A stretch of DNA of 64,000 nucleotides from assembly GCA_963814315.1 (NCBI GenBank), contig CAWFCG010000003.1, positions 248,001 to 312,000 of the forward strand. The letters run 5' to 3'. Under the pieces are notes generated by a model that worked only from the letters and a program-made list of their open reading frames with translations, was not told the DNA's origin and made no database searches. Below are positions 15,558 through 23,778 of this stretch, in pieces. Position numbers and translations under genes: made by a program. This DNA comes from JAFMJV01 sp963814315 (GTDB lineage: Bacteria > Chloroflexota > Limnocylindria > Limnocylindrales > CSP1-4). Every line of letters begins with the position of its first letter. Position 1 is the stretch's first letter.

Positions 15558-17161
15558 CCGATCAGTTTGGACCCGTCACTGGCACGCCCGGACCCTTGGC
15601 TGGAGCGCCCCGGCTCAGAGCACTGCTCTCGGTCGCTGACAAACGCGGCCTGGTCGAGCTCGCCCGGGGCCTTGCTGAGCGTGGCTTCGAGCTCGTCTCC
15701 ACCGGTGGAACCGCTCGCGCCATCCGCGAAGCCGGGGTCGCGGTCGTCGATGTAGCCGCGGTCACCGGCGCGCCGGAGATGCTCGACGGCCGCGTCAAGA
15801 CGCTGCACCCGCGCATCCATGGCGGGGTGCTGGCCAACCTGCACGACCCTGCGCATCGGGCGCAGCTGGCCGAGCAGGGTATCGAGCCCTTCAGCCTCGT
15901 GGTCGTCAACCTCTACCAGTTCGAAAAGGCTGCGGCACGACCGGACATCACTGACGACGACCTCATCGAGGAGATCGACATCGGTGGACCCACACTGGTG
16001 CGGGCAGCCGCCAAGAACCACGCCTCGGTGGCCGTCGTCACCGATCCCGATGACTACGACACGGTACTTGATGCTCTCGATGCGCACGGCGCCGTCCCGC
16101 TCGAGACACGGCGCCAGCTGGCGCTGAAAGCGTTCCGCCGCACCGCCGCCTACGACGCCGCCATCACCGGAGCACTGGCCGCGCGTTGGACGCCGGAGGA
16201 CCGCACACCTGAGACGCTGCCGATGACCCTGCGGCGCACGCTGCGGTTGCGCTATGGCGAGAATCCGCACCAGGAAGCGGCGCTCTACTCGATCGTGGGT
16301 GCCGATCTTGCCAGCGGTCCGTTCGTCGAGGGTGCAGAGCCGCTGCAGGGCAAGCCGCTCTCCTACAACAACCTGCTTGACGCCTCGGCCGCCGCGGCGG
16401 TGGCCCGCGATCTGCACGGCCACGCCATGGTCATCGTCAAACACGGCAATCCCTGTGGCGCAGCAGAGGCCGACGACCTGGGCACCGCTTGGGAGCGTGC
16501 CCTGGAGGCCGATCCGGTCAGTGCCTTCGGCGGGGTGGTGGCCGTCCGCGGCATGGTTGACCGAGCGCTGGCGGAGCAGCTCACCAGCCTTTTCCTGGAG
16601 GTCGTGGTGGCTGAGGGGTTCGACGCCGAAGCACGCGGGATCCTGGCTTCGAAGCCCGACCTGCGCTTGCTCGAGGATCCGACCATCACCCTCGCCCCGC
16701 AATCGTCGCTTGAGGCACGCGCAGCCGGCGGAGGGCTGCTGCTGTCGGTGTCGGACGTGCTGCCCGACGATCCGACCTTGTGGCGTACGGTCTCGCAGCG
16801 TGACCCGGATGCCCGCGAGCGGGTCGATCTCGACTTCGCCTGGCGCATCGTGCGGCATGTCAAATCCAACGCCATCGTGCTGGCTCGCGATGGCGCCGTC
16901 GTCGGTGTCGGCGCCGGCCAGATGAGCCGTGTGCAGAGCGCCCGTTTGGCCGTCGAGCAGGCGGGTGAGAAGGCGCCCGGCGCGGCCTGTGCATCGGACG
17001 CCTTCTTTCCCTTCGCCGACGGCGTGGACGTCTGCCTTCGGGCAGGGGTGACGGCCATCATCGAGCCCGGCGGGTCCCGGCGCGACGACGACGTGATCGC
17101 CTCTGTGGACGCGGCGGACGCTGCCATGGTCTTCACCGGCCGCCGTCACTTCCGCCACTAG
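15554..17161 (+). CDS. purH: Bifunctional AICAR formyltransferase / IMP cyclohydrolase
   Basis: A 535-residue PurH that performs the last two steps to IMP. The N-terminal cyclohydrolase domain shows RALLSVADKRGLVELARG, ELVSTGGTARAI and VKTLHPRIHGGVLANL. The transformylase part shows LRYGENPHQEAALYS, PLSYNNLLDASAA, the catalytic KHGNPCGAAE, and the C-terminal DAFFPFADGVDVC and IEPGGSRRDDDVI. Length is normal. The start is a TTG at 15554 whose last bases form the TGA of purA-purB (TTGA overlap), so the two genes are translationally coupled. Together they supply IMP and convert it to AMP in one transcription unit. Confidence 0.95.
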   Translation: MTDQFGPVTGTPGPLAGAPRLRALLSVADKRGLVELARGLAERGFELVSTGGTARAIREAGVAVVDVAAVTGAPEMLDGRVKTLHPRIHGGVLANLHDPAHRAQLAEQGIEPFSLVVVNLYQFEKAAARPDITDDDLIEEIDIGGPTLVRAAAKNHASVAVVTDPDDYDTVLDALDAHGAVPLETRRQLALKAFRRTAAYDAAITGALAARWTPEDRTPETLPMTLRRTLRLRYGENPHQEAALYSIVGADLASGPFVEGAEPLQGKPLSYNNLLDASAAAAVARDLHGHAMVIVKHGNPCGAAEADDLGTAWERALEADPVSAFGGVVAVRGMVDRALAEQLTSLFLEVVVAEGFDAEARGILASKPDLRLLEDPTITLAPQSSLEARAAGGGLLLSVSDVLPDDPTLWRTVSQRDPDARERVDLDFAWRIVRHVKSNAIVLARDGAVVGVGAGQMSRVQSARLAVEQAGEKAPGAACASDAFFPFADGVDVCLRAGVTAIIEPGGSRRDDDVIASVDAADAAMVFTGRRHFRH

Positions 17162-17187
17162 ATCGCCACCGGAAGACCATCAGCCCC

Positions 17188-18168
17188 ATGACCCGACCCA
17201 TGGCCGATTGCCACAACGACCTGCTCATGGCGGTGCAGTTCCGCCGCGACCAGGGCGACGATGATCCCTTCGGCGACTTCTGGCTCCCACAGCTGCGCGC
17301 GGGCGGCGTGGTGTTGCAGGTGTTGCCAATCTGGACCGATCATCAGTTCGTCAGCGAGGGTGCGCTACGGCGCGCGCTCCAGACGGTGGAGACCACGCGG
17401 CAGCTGGCACAGCGGCATGCGGCTGATGTGGCCCTGGTGACGAGCGCGGGGCAGCTGCGGGAGACCATCGCCGGCGGACGGATCGCGTTGGTGCTGTCCT
17501 TCGAGGGAATGGAGCCTGTCGCGGCCGATATCGACCTGATCGATACCTTCTGGCACCTGGGCCTTCGGATGGCGTCGTTGACGTGGAACCGTCGCACGCC
17601 CTTCGCCGACGGCATGGGTGAGCGCCAGACCGGTGCCGGGCTGACCTCGTTGGGCGTGCGGGCGATCGAGCGCATGGAGTCGCTGGGCATGATCATCGAT
17701 GTCAGCCATCTCTCCGATGCCGGCTTCGATGACATCGCGCGCCTGTCCACGCGCCCATTCGTGGCCAGCCATTCATCCTGTCGGGCGGTCAACGAACACC
17801 CGCGCAACCTGCGTGACGACCAACTACGGGCCATCGCCGCAACGGGTGGATTCGTGGGCATCAACGGTGTCGGCGACTTCGTGGGCGGCGATCGCTCGGT
17901 CGATGCCTTCCTCGACCACGTCGAACACGCGGTCGACCTGATCGGCCCCGAGCATGTCGCCCTGGGCGTCGACTTCCTGTCCGACGTCGATGCCCAGACC
18001 CGTCCGGCCGATGCACAGCGGCGCGAGGTCTTCATCGACGGCCTGCGGCACCTCACCGACCTGCCGACACTCGGCGGGCGACTTGACGAGCGCCTCGGTC
18101 CCGATGCTGGCGCACAGGTGTGCAGCGACAGCATGATCGAGTCCCTGGGCCGGCTACTCCCCGACTGA
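17188..18168 (+). CDS. Membrane dipeptidase family protein (peptidase M19)
   Basis: A 326-residue metal-dependent dipeptidase of the renal dipeptidase family. Metal-site and family motifs are visible: DCHNDLL at the N-terminus, LSFEGMEP (the bridging Glu), LTWNRRTPFADG, MIIDVSHLSDAGFDDI, VASHSSCRAVNEHPRNL (His ligands) and GPEHVALGVDFLSDVD (Asp). The C-terminal helix that usually reads GENxLR is here SDSMIESLGRLL. No signal peptide, so it probably acts in the cytoplasm on dipeptides. It begins 27 bases after purH and may share its transcript; a hairpin follows. Confidence 0.9.
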   Translation: MTRPMADCHNDLLMAVQFRRDQGDDDPFGDFWLPQLRAGGVVLQVLPIWTDHQFVSEGALRRALQTVETTRQLAQRHAADVALVTSAGQLRETIAGGRIALVLSFEGMEPVAADIDLIDTFWHLGLRMASLTWNRRTPFADGMGERQTGAGLTSLGVRAIERMESLGMIIDVSHLSDAGFDDIARLSTRPFVASHSSCRAVNEHPRNLRDDQLRAIAATGGFVGINGVGDFVGGDRSVDAFLDHVEHAVDLIGPEHVALGVDFLSDVDAQTRPADAQRREVFIDGLRHLTDLPTLGGRLDERLGPDAGAQVCSDSMIESLGRLLPD

Positions 18169-18169
18169 A

Positions 18170-18200
18170 CCACGCCACGGCGGGCTCGACCGTGTCGTGG
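18170..18200. terminator. Bidirectional hairpin between convergent genes
   Basis: CCACGCCACGG (18170-18180) pairs with CCGTGTCGTGG (18190-18200) with one mismatch and a 9-nt loop. It lies exactly in the 34-base gap between the dipeptidase (plus) and the small minus-strand gene. Confidence 0.65.
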
Positions 18201-18202
18201 AC

Positions 18203-18397
18203 CTAGGAGCGCTTGGCCTCCTTGGCCTCCTTGACGTGGTTGCGTTCGCGGACCTGGCGGTCGATATCCTTGCTTCGACTCCGTGCCATGTCGCTCGCGA
18301 TGGTGGGGTTGATGTACAGGCTGTGACCCTCGACGTCCTGTTCGTCGTCGGGGGGTTCCACAGGCTCGGGGCGGGCCTTGGCATCCGTCATCGTCAT
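18203..18397 (-). CDS. Small charged hypothetical protein (64 aa)
   Basis: A 64-residue soluble, highly charged protein with no recognised domain. It contains EPPDDEQDVEGHSLYINP and then a basic, probably helical tail rich in Arg, Asp and Lys (ARSRSKDIDRQVRERNHVKE). I choose the ATG at 18397 because CAGGAGCG lies just upstream; a second ATG is six bases on. It is divergent from the Crp-type regulator. Codon use and the ribosome binding site suggest a real gene, but the function is unknown. Confidence 0.6.
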   Translation of the reverse strand: MTMTDAKARPEPVEPPDDEQDVEGHSLYINPTIASDMARSRSKDIDRQVRERNHVKEAKEAKRS

Positions 18398-18541
18398 CGC
18401 TCCTGTCTTGACCGGTTCGACGGCATGGACGCTGCCGCCGAAGTGATGAGGGTAGTGTGACCGTCGGGCCCACGTACCGCCAACCGGAGCTGCGACAGCC
18501 GCCCTGTCAAACAGCCGACACACAGGTCCGCGAGACCGTGC

Positions 18542-19267
18542 TTGACGCAGGACCCATCCGCCCGCCATCGTTCAGGGGTGGACCGGAGCCTCATCGTGAG
18601 CAGCCTGCGCGAGTCCTGCCTGTTCGCGCACGCCCAGGAGGATGCCCTGACCGACCTCGCCAGCCAGCTGCGCCGTCGGCGCTTTCGACGGAACGAGACC
18701 ATCTTCCACCAGGGAGACCCGGGCGATGCGCTGCACATCGTCGACTCGGGCGCGGTTAAGATCGTGCTGCCCAGCCTCGACGGCGAGGAGGCCATCATCG
18801 CCACGTTGCGCCGCGGGGATTTCTTCGGCGAACTGTCCCTCCTTGACGGTGCACCCCGCTCCGCATCTGCCGTCGCCGTCGAGCCCAGCGAGACCTGGAC
18901 GCTCTCGCGCGAGCTGCTGCTGAGCATGCTCGACCGCGATGTGGCGCTTCGCGAGTCTCTGCTGGCCGGCGTCGCACGCGAGCTTCGGCGCATCACCGGG
19001 CACGTGCAGGAGCTCCACTTCCTCGATCTGGCGGGTCGCCTCGCCAGCCAGCTGGCACGGCTGGCACGGGAGCTCGACCCAGACGCCAGTGCGGTGCGGC
19101 TCGATTGGCCCTACACACAGAGCGATCTGGCGGCCATGATCGGCGGCACCCGCCAGTCGGTCAACAAGCTTTTGTCCGTGCTCGTGGCGCGCGGCCTGGT
19201 GGTCATCGAGAAGGACACGCTGATCATCCCGGATGTGGATGCGCTGGAGCTTGAGGCCGAGCGTTGA
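18542..19267 (+). CDS. Crp/Fnr-family transcription regulator
   Basis: A cyclic-nucleotide-binding-type regulator of about 220-241 residues. The sensor fold is seen as ETIFHQGDPGDALHIVDSG and GDFFGELSLLDGAPRSASAVA, the phosphate-binding-cassette region. A dimerization helix follows (RELRRITGHVQELHFLDLAGRLASQ), then a winged helix with TQSDLAAMIGGTRQSVNKLL as the recognition helix. The cassette has GELSLLDGAPRSA where E. coli CRP has GELGLFEEGQERSAWV, so a nucleotide ligand is plausible but not proven. The longest frame starts at TTG 18542. GTG at 18596 has a better GGAG spacing and may be the true start. It overlaps the next gene by 4 nt (TTGA). Confidence 0.9.
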   Translation: MTQDPSARHRSGVDRSLIVSSLRESCLFAHAQEDALTDLASQLRRRRFRRNETIFHQGDPGDALHIVDSGAVKIVLPSLDGEEAIIATLRRGDFFGELSLLDGAPRSASAVAVEPSETWTLSRELLLSMLDRDVALRESLLAGVARELRRITGHVQELHFLDLAGRLASQLARLARELDPDASAVRLDWPYTQSDLAAMIGGTRQSVNKLLSVLVARGLVVIEKDTLIIPDVDALELEAER

Positions 19268-20037
19268 ACCCCTCGCTGGAAGCGGCACTCGGGGTGCTGT
19301 TGCGCGTGGCTCGCGAAACGGCCATCGCGCGCCATCTGGCGGGCGACCCGGAGGCCGTCCTGCTGCAGTCGGTGGTCGATGCCGCCGTCTCGCTCTTCGA
19401 GGCAGAGGCGGCCTCGATCGCTCTCTTCGAGGTGGATCCAGACCGGCTGGAGTTCCGCGTCGCGGCCGGCGAGCAGGGCGCCGGAGTCATCGGCCTCACC
19501 GTGGCACCAACGCATGGCATCGCCGGCTACGTCTTCTCCACTGGCGAGCCCATCGCACTCAGCGACGTAGCAGCTGATCCGCGTTTCGACCAAGGCACGG
19601 CCGAACGGACGGGCTATGTGCCCCGCAGCATCGCCGCGGTCCCCCTCGTCGCCGCCGCCGCCACGGTCGGGGTGCTGCAGGTGCTCGACAAGCATTCGTC
19701 GCCGGCCTTCTCATTGCGCGACATGGAGCTCCTGGGGGTCTTCGCGCGCCAGGCTGCTGCGGCCATCGAGGCGGTGCGAGTGGGTCGCGACTCCGAGCAC
19801 TTGCTGCGGACGGCACTGGCCACCATCGGCGAAGGAGCGCTGGACGATGAGGCCCTCGATGCGCTTGTCGGCGCGACGGCGTCCGAACTCGACCGGGACG
19901 ACGGGGCGCCCTTCTGGCGGCTAGTCGACCGTGTGGCGCAGCTGCGTGGCGCTCCCGACGCCGACTTGGCGCTGACCGAGGAGATCCTCGCGGCTGTCGG
20001 TCGACATGGCCGTGTGCGCGGGCGCCGAAGAGCGTGA
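19264..20037 (+). CDS. GAF-domain protein
   Basis: A 257-residue soluble protein with one GAF domain at about residues 25-185: SVVDAAVSLFEAEAASIALFEVD, GLTVAPTHGIAGYVFSTGEP, LSDVAADPRF, SIAAVPLVAAAATVGVLQVLDK and a final LGVFARQAAAAIE helix. GAF domains bind small ligands such as cyclic nucleotides or haem, or sense redox state. The C-terminal 70 residues are helical with no known output domain. Start is TTG 19264, overlapping the regulator stop; its own TGA overlaps the GTG of the protease. It is the middle gene of a tightly coupled three-gene unit and probably modulates one neighbour. Confidence 0.85.
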   Translation: MNPSLEAALGVLLRVARETAIARHLAGDPEAVLLQSVVDAAVSLFEAEAASIALFEVDPDRLEFRVAAGEQGAGVIGLTVAPTHGIAGYVFSTGEPIALSDVAADPRFDQGTAERTGYVPRSIAAVPLVAAAATVGVLQVLDKHSSPAFSLRDMELLGVFARQAAAAIEAVRVGRDSEHLLRTALATIGEGALDDEALDALVGATASELDRDDGAPFWRLVDRVAQLRGAPDADLALTEEILAAVGRHGRVRGRRRA

Positions 20038-20858
20038 CCGAGGCCGCTGGGCCTGGACCTGCCTGGTCTGAGCCGTTCATCGGCGACGCGTTGGCGCGAC
20101 TACGACGGGAAGCGCGCCTGGAGCGCATCGATCGCGACTGGGCCTTCGGCGGGGCGACCGGTCGCGGCGTCAGCGTCTGCCTGATCGATAGCGGTGTGGA
20201 GGCCGATCATCCGGCTCTCGCGGGACGCGTTCGGGAAAGCGTGGCGGTCGCATTCGATGACGGCGAGCCCAACGTCGTCGCTGACACCGCCGGCGACCTT
20301 TTCGGCCATGGGACGGCCTGTGGCGGGCTCATCGTCGACATGGCGCCGGAGGTCGAGATCGTCTCGATGCGCGTGCTCGGGGCAGACCTCAAGGGCAGGG
20401 GAAGGGCGTTCCTGGCCGGCCTCGAGTGGGCCATCGACCGCGGTGTCGACGTCATCAATCTGTCCCTCTCATCCAAGAGCGAGGCGCTGTTCGCAGACTT
20501 CCACGAGGTCGCTGACCGGGCCTACTTCGCCGGCGTGACCCTCGTAGGTGCCGCCAACAACGCGCGCGGTCCCTCATATCCCTCGCTGTTCTCCTCGGTC
20601 GTCTCGGTGGCCGCCCACGACGAGCCCGACCCATGGCGCTGGTACTACAACCCACGGCCACCAGTCGAATTCGGCGCTTGGGGTGTGAACGTGCCCATCG
20701 CCTGGCGCGACGGCGGAACCACGGTCGCGACCGGAAACTCGTTCGCCGCGCCGCACATCACCGGCCTGGTCGCGCTGCTGCGATCGAAGCGCGTGGGCTT
20801 GACGCCCTTCGAGGCCAAGGCTGTGCTGGCCGCGACCGCAGATCTGTCGGCTGCCTGA
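20034..20858 (+). CDS. Cytoplasmic subtilisin-like serine protease (S8)
   Basis: A 274-residue subtilase. The catalytic triad is intact: Asp in VCLIDSGVEADHP, His in GHGTACGG and Ser in GNSFAAPHITG, with the oxyanion Asn in VGAANNARG. It has neither signal peptide nor a recognisable inhibitory propeptide (only about 45 residues precede the Asp motif), which suggests an intracellular enzyme. The GTG start overlaps the GAF gene stop (GTGA). Coupling to a Crp-type regulator and a GAF protein suggests a regulated proteolysis unit; the substrate is unknown. Confidence 0.9.
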   Translation: MTEAAGPGPAWSEPFIGDALARLRREARLERIDRDWAFGGATGRGVSVCLIDSGVEADHPALAGRVRESVAVAFDDGEPNVVADTAGDLFGHGTACGGLIVDMAPEVEIVSMRVLGADLKGRGRAFLAGLEWAIDRGVDVINLSLSSKSEALFADFHEVADRAYFAGVTLVGAANNARGPSYPSLFSSVVSVAAHDEPDPWRWYYNPRPPVEFGAWGVNVPIAWRDGGTTVATGNSFAAPHITGLVALLRSKRVGLTPFEAKAVLAATADLSAA

Positions 20859-20862
20859 CAGA

Positions 20863-20890
20863 GCCACCGTGTGCACCTGCCTACGGTGGC
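20863..20890 (+). terminator. Hairpin after the protease gene
   Basis: GCCACCGT (20863-20870) pairs with ACGGTGGC (20883-20890) around a 12-nt loop, directly after the protease stop and before metG. No T-tract. Confidence 0.5.
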
Positions 20891-20922
20891 AGGGCGCGCG
20901 CTCAAGTACCATCGACCCACCC

Positions 20923-22563
20923 ATGACAGAACGACGCCGCTTCTACCTGACCACCGCCATCGCCTACGCCAATAACCGGCCCGGCTTGCACACCCTGTAT
21001 GAGGTCGTGGGGGCTGATGTCATCGCCCGCTGGCATCGCATGATCGGCGACGACACTCGATTCCTCACCGGAACCGACGAGTACTCGGTCAACATCGCCA
21101 CCACCGCTGCGGCGCAGGGCATGGAGCCCAAGGCGTTCGTCGATGGCACCGTGGCCCTCTTCCAGACCGCCGAGGATGCGCTGGGCATCAGCCCCGACCG
21201 CTTCATCCGCACCACCGATCCCGACCATACCCAGGCGGCCCACGAGATGATCCGGCGGGCCTATGCCAACGGTGACATCTATCTCGGCAAGTACGAGGGC
21301 TGGTATTGCCCCAATGAGGGCTTCCGTGCCAGCAGCGACCTGGTGGAGGACGAGTCGGGCGTGCATTGCCCCAATCACCCCGACGTGGAGCTGCAGTGGC
21401 TGACGGAGAACAACTGGTTCTTCCGCCTCTCGGCCTACCAGGAGCGCCTGGAGCAGTACTACGCCGAGCATCCTGACTGGGTCCAGCCTGAGTTCCGCAA
21501 GAACGAGATGCTCGGTTTCATCCGCAAGGGGCTGGAGGACTTCAGCGTCAGCCGCGAAGGCGCCAGCTGGGGCATCCCGTTCCCCATCATGCCCGATGGC
21601 TCGAGCGCCAGGCGTGAAGACGGGAGCTGGGATCCGGCGGCCGGCACGGTCTACGTCTGGTACGACGCGCTCATCAACTACATCACCGGCGTCGGCTTCC
21701 CCGGCGATCCCGAGTCGTTCGAGCGCTGGTGGCCGGCCGACCTGCACGTCATCGGCAAGGACATCAACCGCTTCCACACCATCTTCTGGCCGGCCATGCT
21801 GATGAGCGCCGGTCTGCCGCCTCCGCGGCGAGTCTGGGTCCACGGCTGGTTGCTGGCGCAGGGCGAGCGCATGAGCAAGAGCCGTGGCAACTTCCTTGAC
21901 CCCATGGACGTGGTGGCAGCCTTGGGACGCGACGGCACCCGCTACACGGTGCTGCGCGAAGTGGCGTTCGACCGTGACAGCGACGTCTCCTGGGACACCT
22001 TCGTGCGCCGCTACAACGCCGACCTCGCCAACGACTACGGCAACTTGCTCAACCGGTCGCTATCGATGACCTCGCGCTATCGCGACGGGGCCCGATCTAC
22101 CCCCACCGACGGCCTGCTGGCGGCGGCGTGGGTACAGACGTTCGAGCGCTACATCGCCAAGCTCGATGCCTGCCTCTTGCACGAGGCCCTCGGCGTGCTG
22201 TGGGACTTCGTGGGTGAGGCCAACAAGTACGTGGAGGCGGAGCAACCCTGGACGCTGGCCAAGGCCGCCAAGACCGGCGATGGTGTGGCGGACGCTCGCC
22301 TCGACGGCGTGCTCGGAGACCTGCTGGAGGCCTGCCGCGTCGTTGCCTTCGCGGCCGCGCCGTTCATGCCCGGGTCGGCGGAGCGGGCGGCTGCCCAGCT
22401 GGGTGTGGCATACGCCTACGCGCAGGACGGCAACGGCGGACCGCCGCTTCGGGAATTGGTGACATGGGGGGCGCTTGTGCCAGGCGGTAGCATCGGCAAG
22501 GCTGAACCTCTCTTCCCACGCCTCGACGTGGACGAGGAGATCGCAGGACAAGGAGGCGCATGA
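20923..22563 (+). CDS. metG: Methionyl-tRNA synthetase with an atypical HIGH motif
   Basis: A 546-residue class I synthetase that charges tRNA-Met. Clear family features: FYLTTAIAYANN start, FLTGTDEYSVNIA, YVWYDALINYITG, DLHVIGKDINRFHTIFWPAML, the KMSKS-type loop GERMSKSRGNF, and the anticodon-binding helix with VGEANKYVEAEQPW. The HIGH position reads PGLHTLYE instead of PHIGHxYE. The zinc knuckle shows YCPNEGF and CPNHPD, so one of the usual paired cysteines is missing. No C-terminal tRNA-binding EMAP domain is present. ATG 20923 gives the normal N-terminus. Its stop overlaps the next ATG (ATGA). Confidence 0.92.
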   Translation: MTERRRFYLTTAIAYANNRPGLHTLYEVVGADVIARWHRMIGDDTRFLTGTDEYSVNIATTAAAQGMEPKAFVDGTVALFQTAEDALGISPDRFIRTTDPDHTQAAHEMIRRAYANGDIYLGKYEGWYCPNEGFRASSDLVEDESGVHCPNHPDVELQWLTENNWFFRLSAYQERLEQYYAEHPDWVQPEFRKNEMLGFIRKGLEDFSVSREGASWGIPFPIMPDGSSARREDGSWDPAAGTVYVWYDALINYITGVGFPGDPESFERWWPADLHVIGKDINRFHTIFWPAMLMSAGLPPPRRVWVHGWLLAQGERMSKSRGNFLDPMDVVAALGRDGTRYTVLREVAFDRDSDVSWDTFVRRYNADLANDYGNLLNRSLSMTSRYRDGARSTPTDGLLAAAWVQTFERYIAKLDACLLHEALGVLWDFVGEANKYVEAEQPWTLAKAAKTGDGVADARLDGVLGDLLEACRVVAFAAAPFMPGSAERAAAQLGVAYAYAQDGNGGPPLRELVTWGALVPGGSIGKAEPLFPRLDVDEEIAGQGGA

Positions 22564-22928
22564 CCGTGGCCCACGGTGAGATCACCCACATCGAGCTTCC
22601 CAGCGATGACCTGGAGCGTGCCAAGAGTTTCTACCAAGCGCTATTCGGATGGGCGATCGGCAGCATGCCGGAGTTCCCGAACTACGGCTTGTTCCGTACC
22701 GGCCAGGATGGTGTCGGTGGTGCCATCGGGCTGCGTGGTGAGACTGCGCCGACGAAACCACGGATCTACTTCACGGTCGACTCCATCGAGGCCGCACTTG
22801 CCAAGGTCGAGAGCCTGGGTGGCAGCATCGTGGTGGAGAAGACCGACGTCCCAGGCATGGGCTGGTATGCCGCCATCAACGACAGCGAGGGCAGCGAGAT
22901 CGGCCTCTGGGAGGCCCCACCTGCCTGA
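22560..22928 (+). CDS. VOC (glyoxalase/bleomycin resistance) family protein
   Basis: A 122-residue vicinal-oxygen-chelate fold protein. It opens HGEITHIELPSDDLERAKSFYQALFGW, the typical beta-alpha-beta module with His and later Glu positions, and continues with YFTVDSIEAALAKVESLGG and PGMGWYAAINDSEGSEIGLWE. Members include metal-dependent lyases and dioxygenases, but the substrate here cannot be inferred. The ATG overlaps the metG stop, so it is co-translated with metG. Confidence 0.85.
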   Translation: MTVAHGEITHIELPSDDLERAKSFYQALFGWAIGSMPEFPNYGLFRTGQDGVGGAIGLRGETAPTKPRIYFTVDSIEAALAKVESLGGSIVVEKTDVPGMGWYAAINDSEGSEIGLWEAPPA

Positions 22929-23778
22929 GGCGAACCCCGATGGGCTGCGGCTCATCGACTCGCACGCCCATCTCCAGGCTGACGCCTTCGACACGGATCG
23001 CGATGCCGTGCTGGCGGCTGCCTACGAAGTCGGTGTGGAGCGACTGCTGATCCCGGCCTGGGATCTGCCCTCGACGCATCGCGGGCTCGAGTTCGTGCGC
23101 CGCCACGGCCTGCGCACGACGGCCGGCGTCCATCCGCATCTCGCGAGCAGCGTGGACGAGACGATGTGGGCTGCGGTACGCGAGCTGGCGACGGACGTCG
23201 ATGTCGTCGGCATCGGCGAAACCGGCCTCGACTACGACCGCGGCTTCAGTCCGCGCGATGACCAGCTGGCGAACCTGCGGCGCCACATCGAGCTGGCCTA
23301 CGTGGTGTCCGGCCCACTGACCCTGCACTGCCGCTCCAAGCCCGGCCGGCGCGATGCCCAGGATGACCTCATCCGGCTGCTCGACGACGGCGGGGCCGGC
23401 TCGCCTGAGTGGCGGCAGCGCTTCGGTCATCGGCCACCAGGCGTCCTGCACTCCTTCAGCGGACCAGTGGACTATGCGGAGGCGGCGCTGGAGATGGGCT
23501 TCTTCATCGCCTTCGGCGGACTCGTGTTCCGGCGTGGCGAAGAGGTCAGTGCGGAGGTGGCGCGGATGGTGCCGCTCGATCGCCTACTGATCGAGACCGA
23601 TTCGCCATACCTCAAGCCCAAAAAGGTTCGCGGCAGTCGCAATCAGCCGCTGAACGTGGCCGTTACCGCGACCTGGCTGCGAGGGCTGCGCGGCGATGAC
23701 CCAGCCGTCTTCGGCCAGGCCCTCGTTGACAACTTCGACCGCTTCGTGGGTGCTACGCCCGCGGCTTCGATCGGCTAA
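22867..23778 (+). CDS. tatD: TatD-family metal-dependent hydrolase
   Basis: A TatD-family nuclease/hydrolase of about 285-303 residues. Motifs: LIDSHAHLQADAF (metal HxH), TTAGVHPHLAS, VVGIGETGLDYDRG, LTLHCRSKPGRRDA, GVLHSFSGPVDYAEAAL and LLIETDSPYLKPKK. The usual metal-binding residues are present. The start is unclear: the conserved part begins at about 22950, the nearest ATG in frame is 22867 (inside the VOC gene), and CTG 22921 is an alternative that would overlap the VOC stop. Its 3' end overlaps the convergent thioesterase gene by 26 bases. Order metG-VOC-tatD matches the common metG-tatD pairing. Confidence 0.88.
   Translation: MPPSTTARAARSASGRPHLPEANPDGLRLIDSHAHLQADAFDTDRDAVLAAAYEVGVERLLIPAWDLPSTHRGLEFVRRHGLRTTAGVHPHLASSVDETMWAAVRELATDVDVVGIGETGLDYDRGFSPRDDQLANLRRHIELAYVVSGPLTLHCRSKPGRRDAQDDLIRLLDDGGAGSPEWRQRFGHRPPGVLHSFSGPVDYAEAALEMGFFIAFGGLVFRRGEEVSAEVARMVPLDRLLIETDSPYLKPKKVRGSRNQPLNVAVTATWLRGLRGDDPAVFGQALVDNFDRFVGATPAASIG

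Noticed and set aside
15368..17158. Long minus-strand open frame (596 codons) opposite purH
   Set aside because: Shadow of purH; composition rich in His, Arg and Gly with no domain.
17343..18473. Minus-strand open frame opposite the dipeptidase
   Set aside because: Shadow frame; the dipeptidase motifs on the plus strand are unambiguous.
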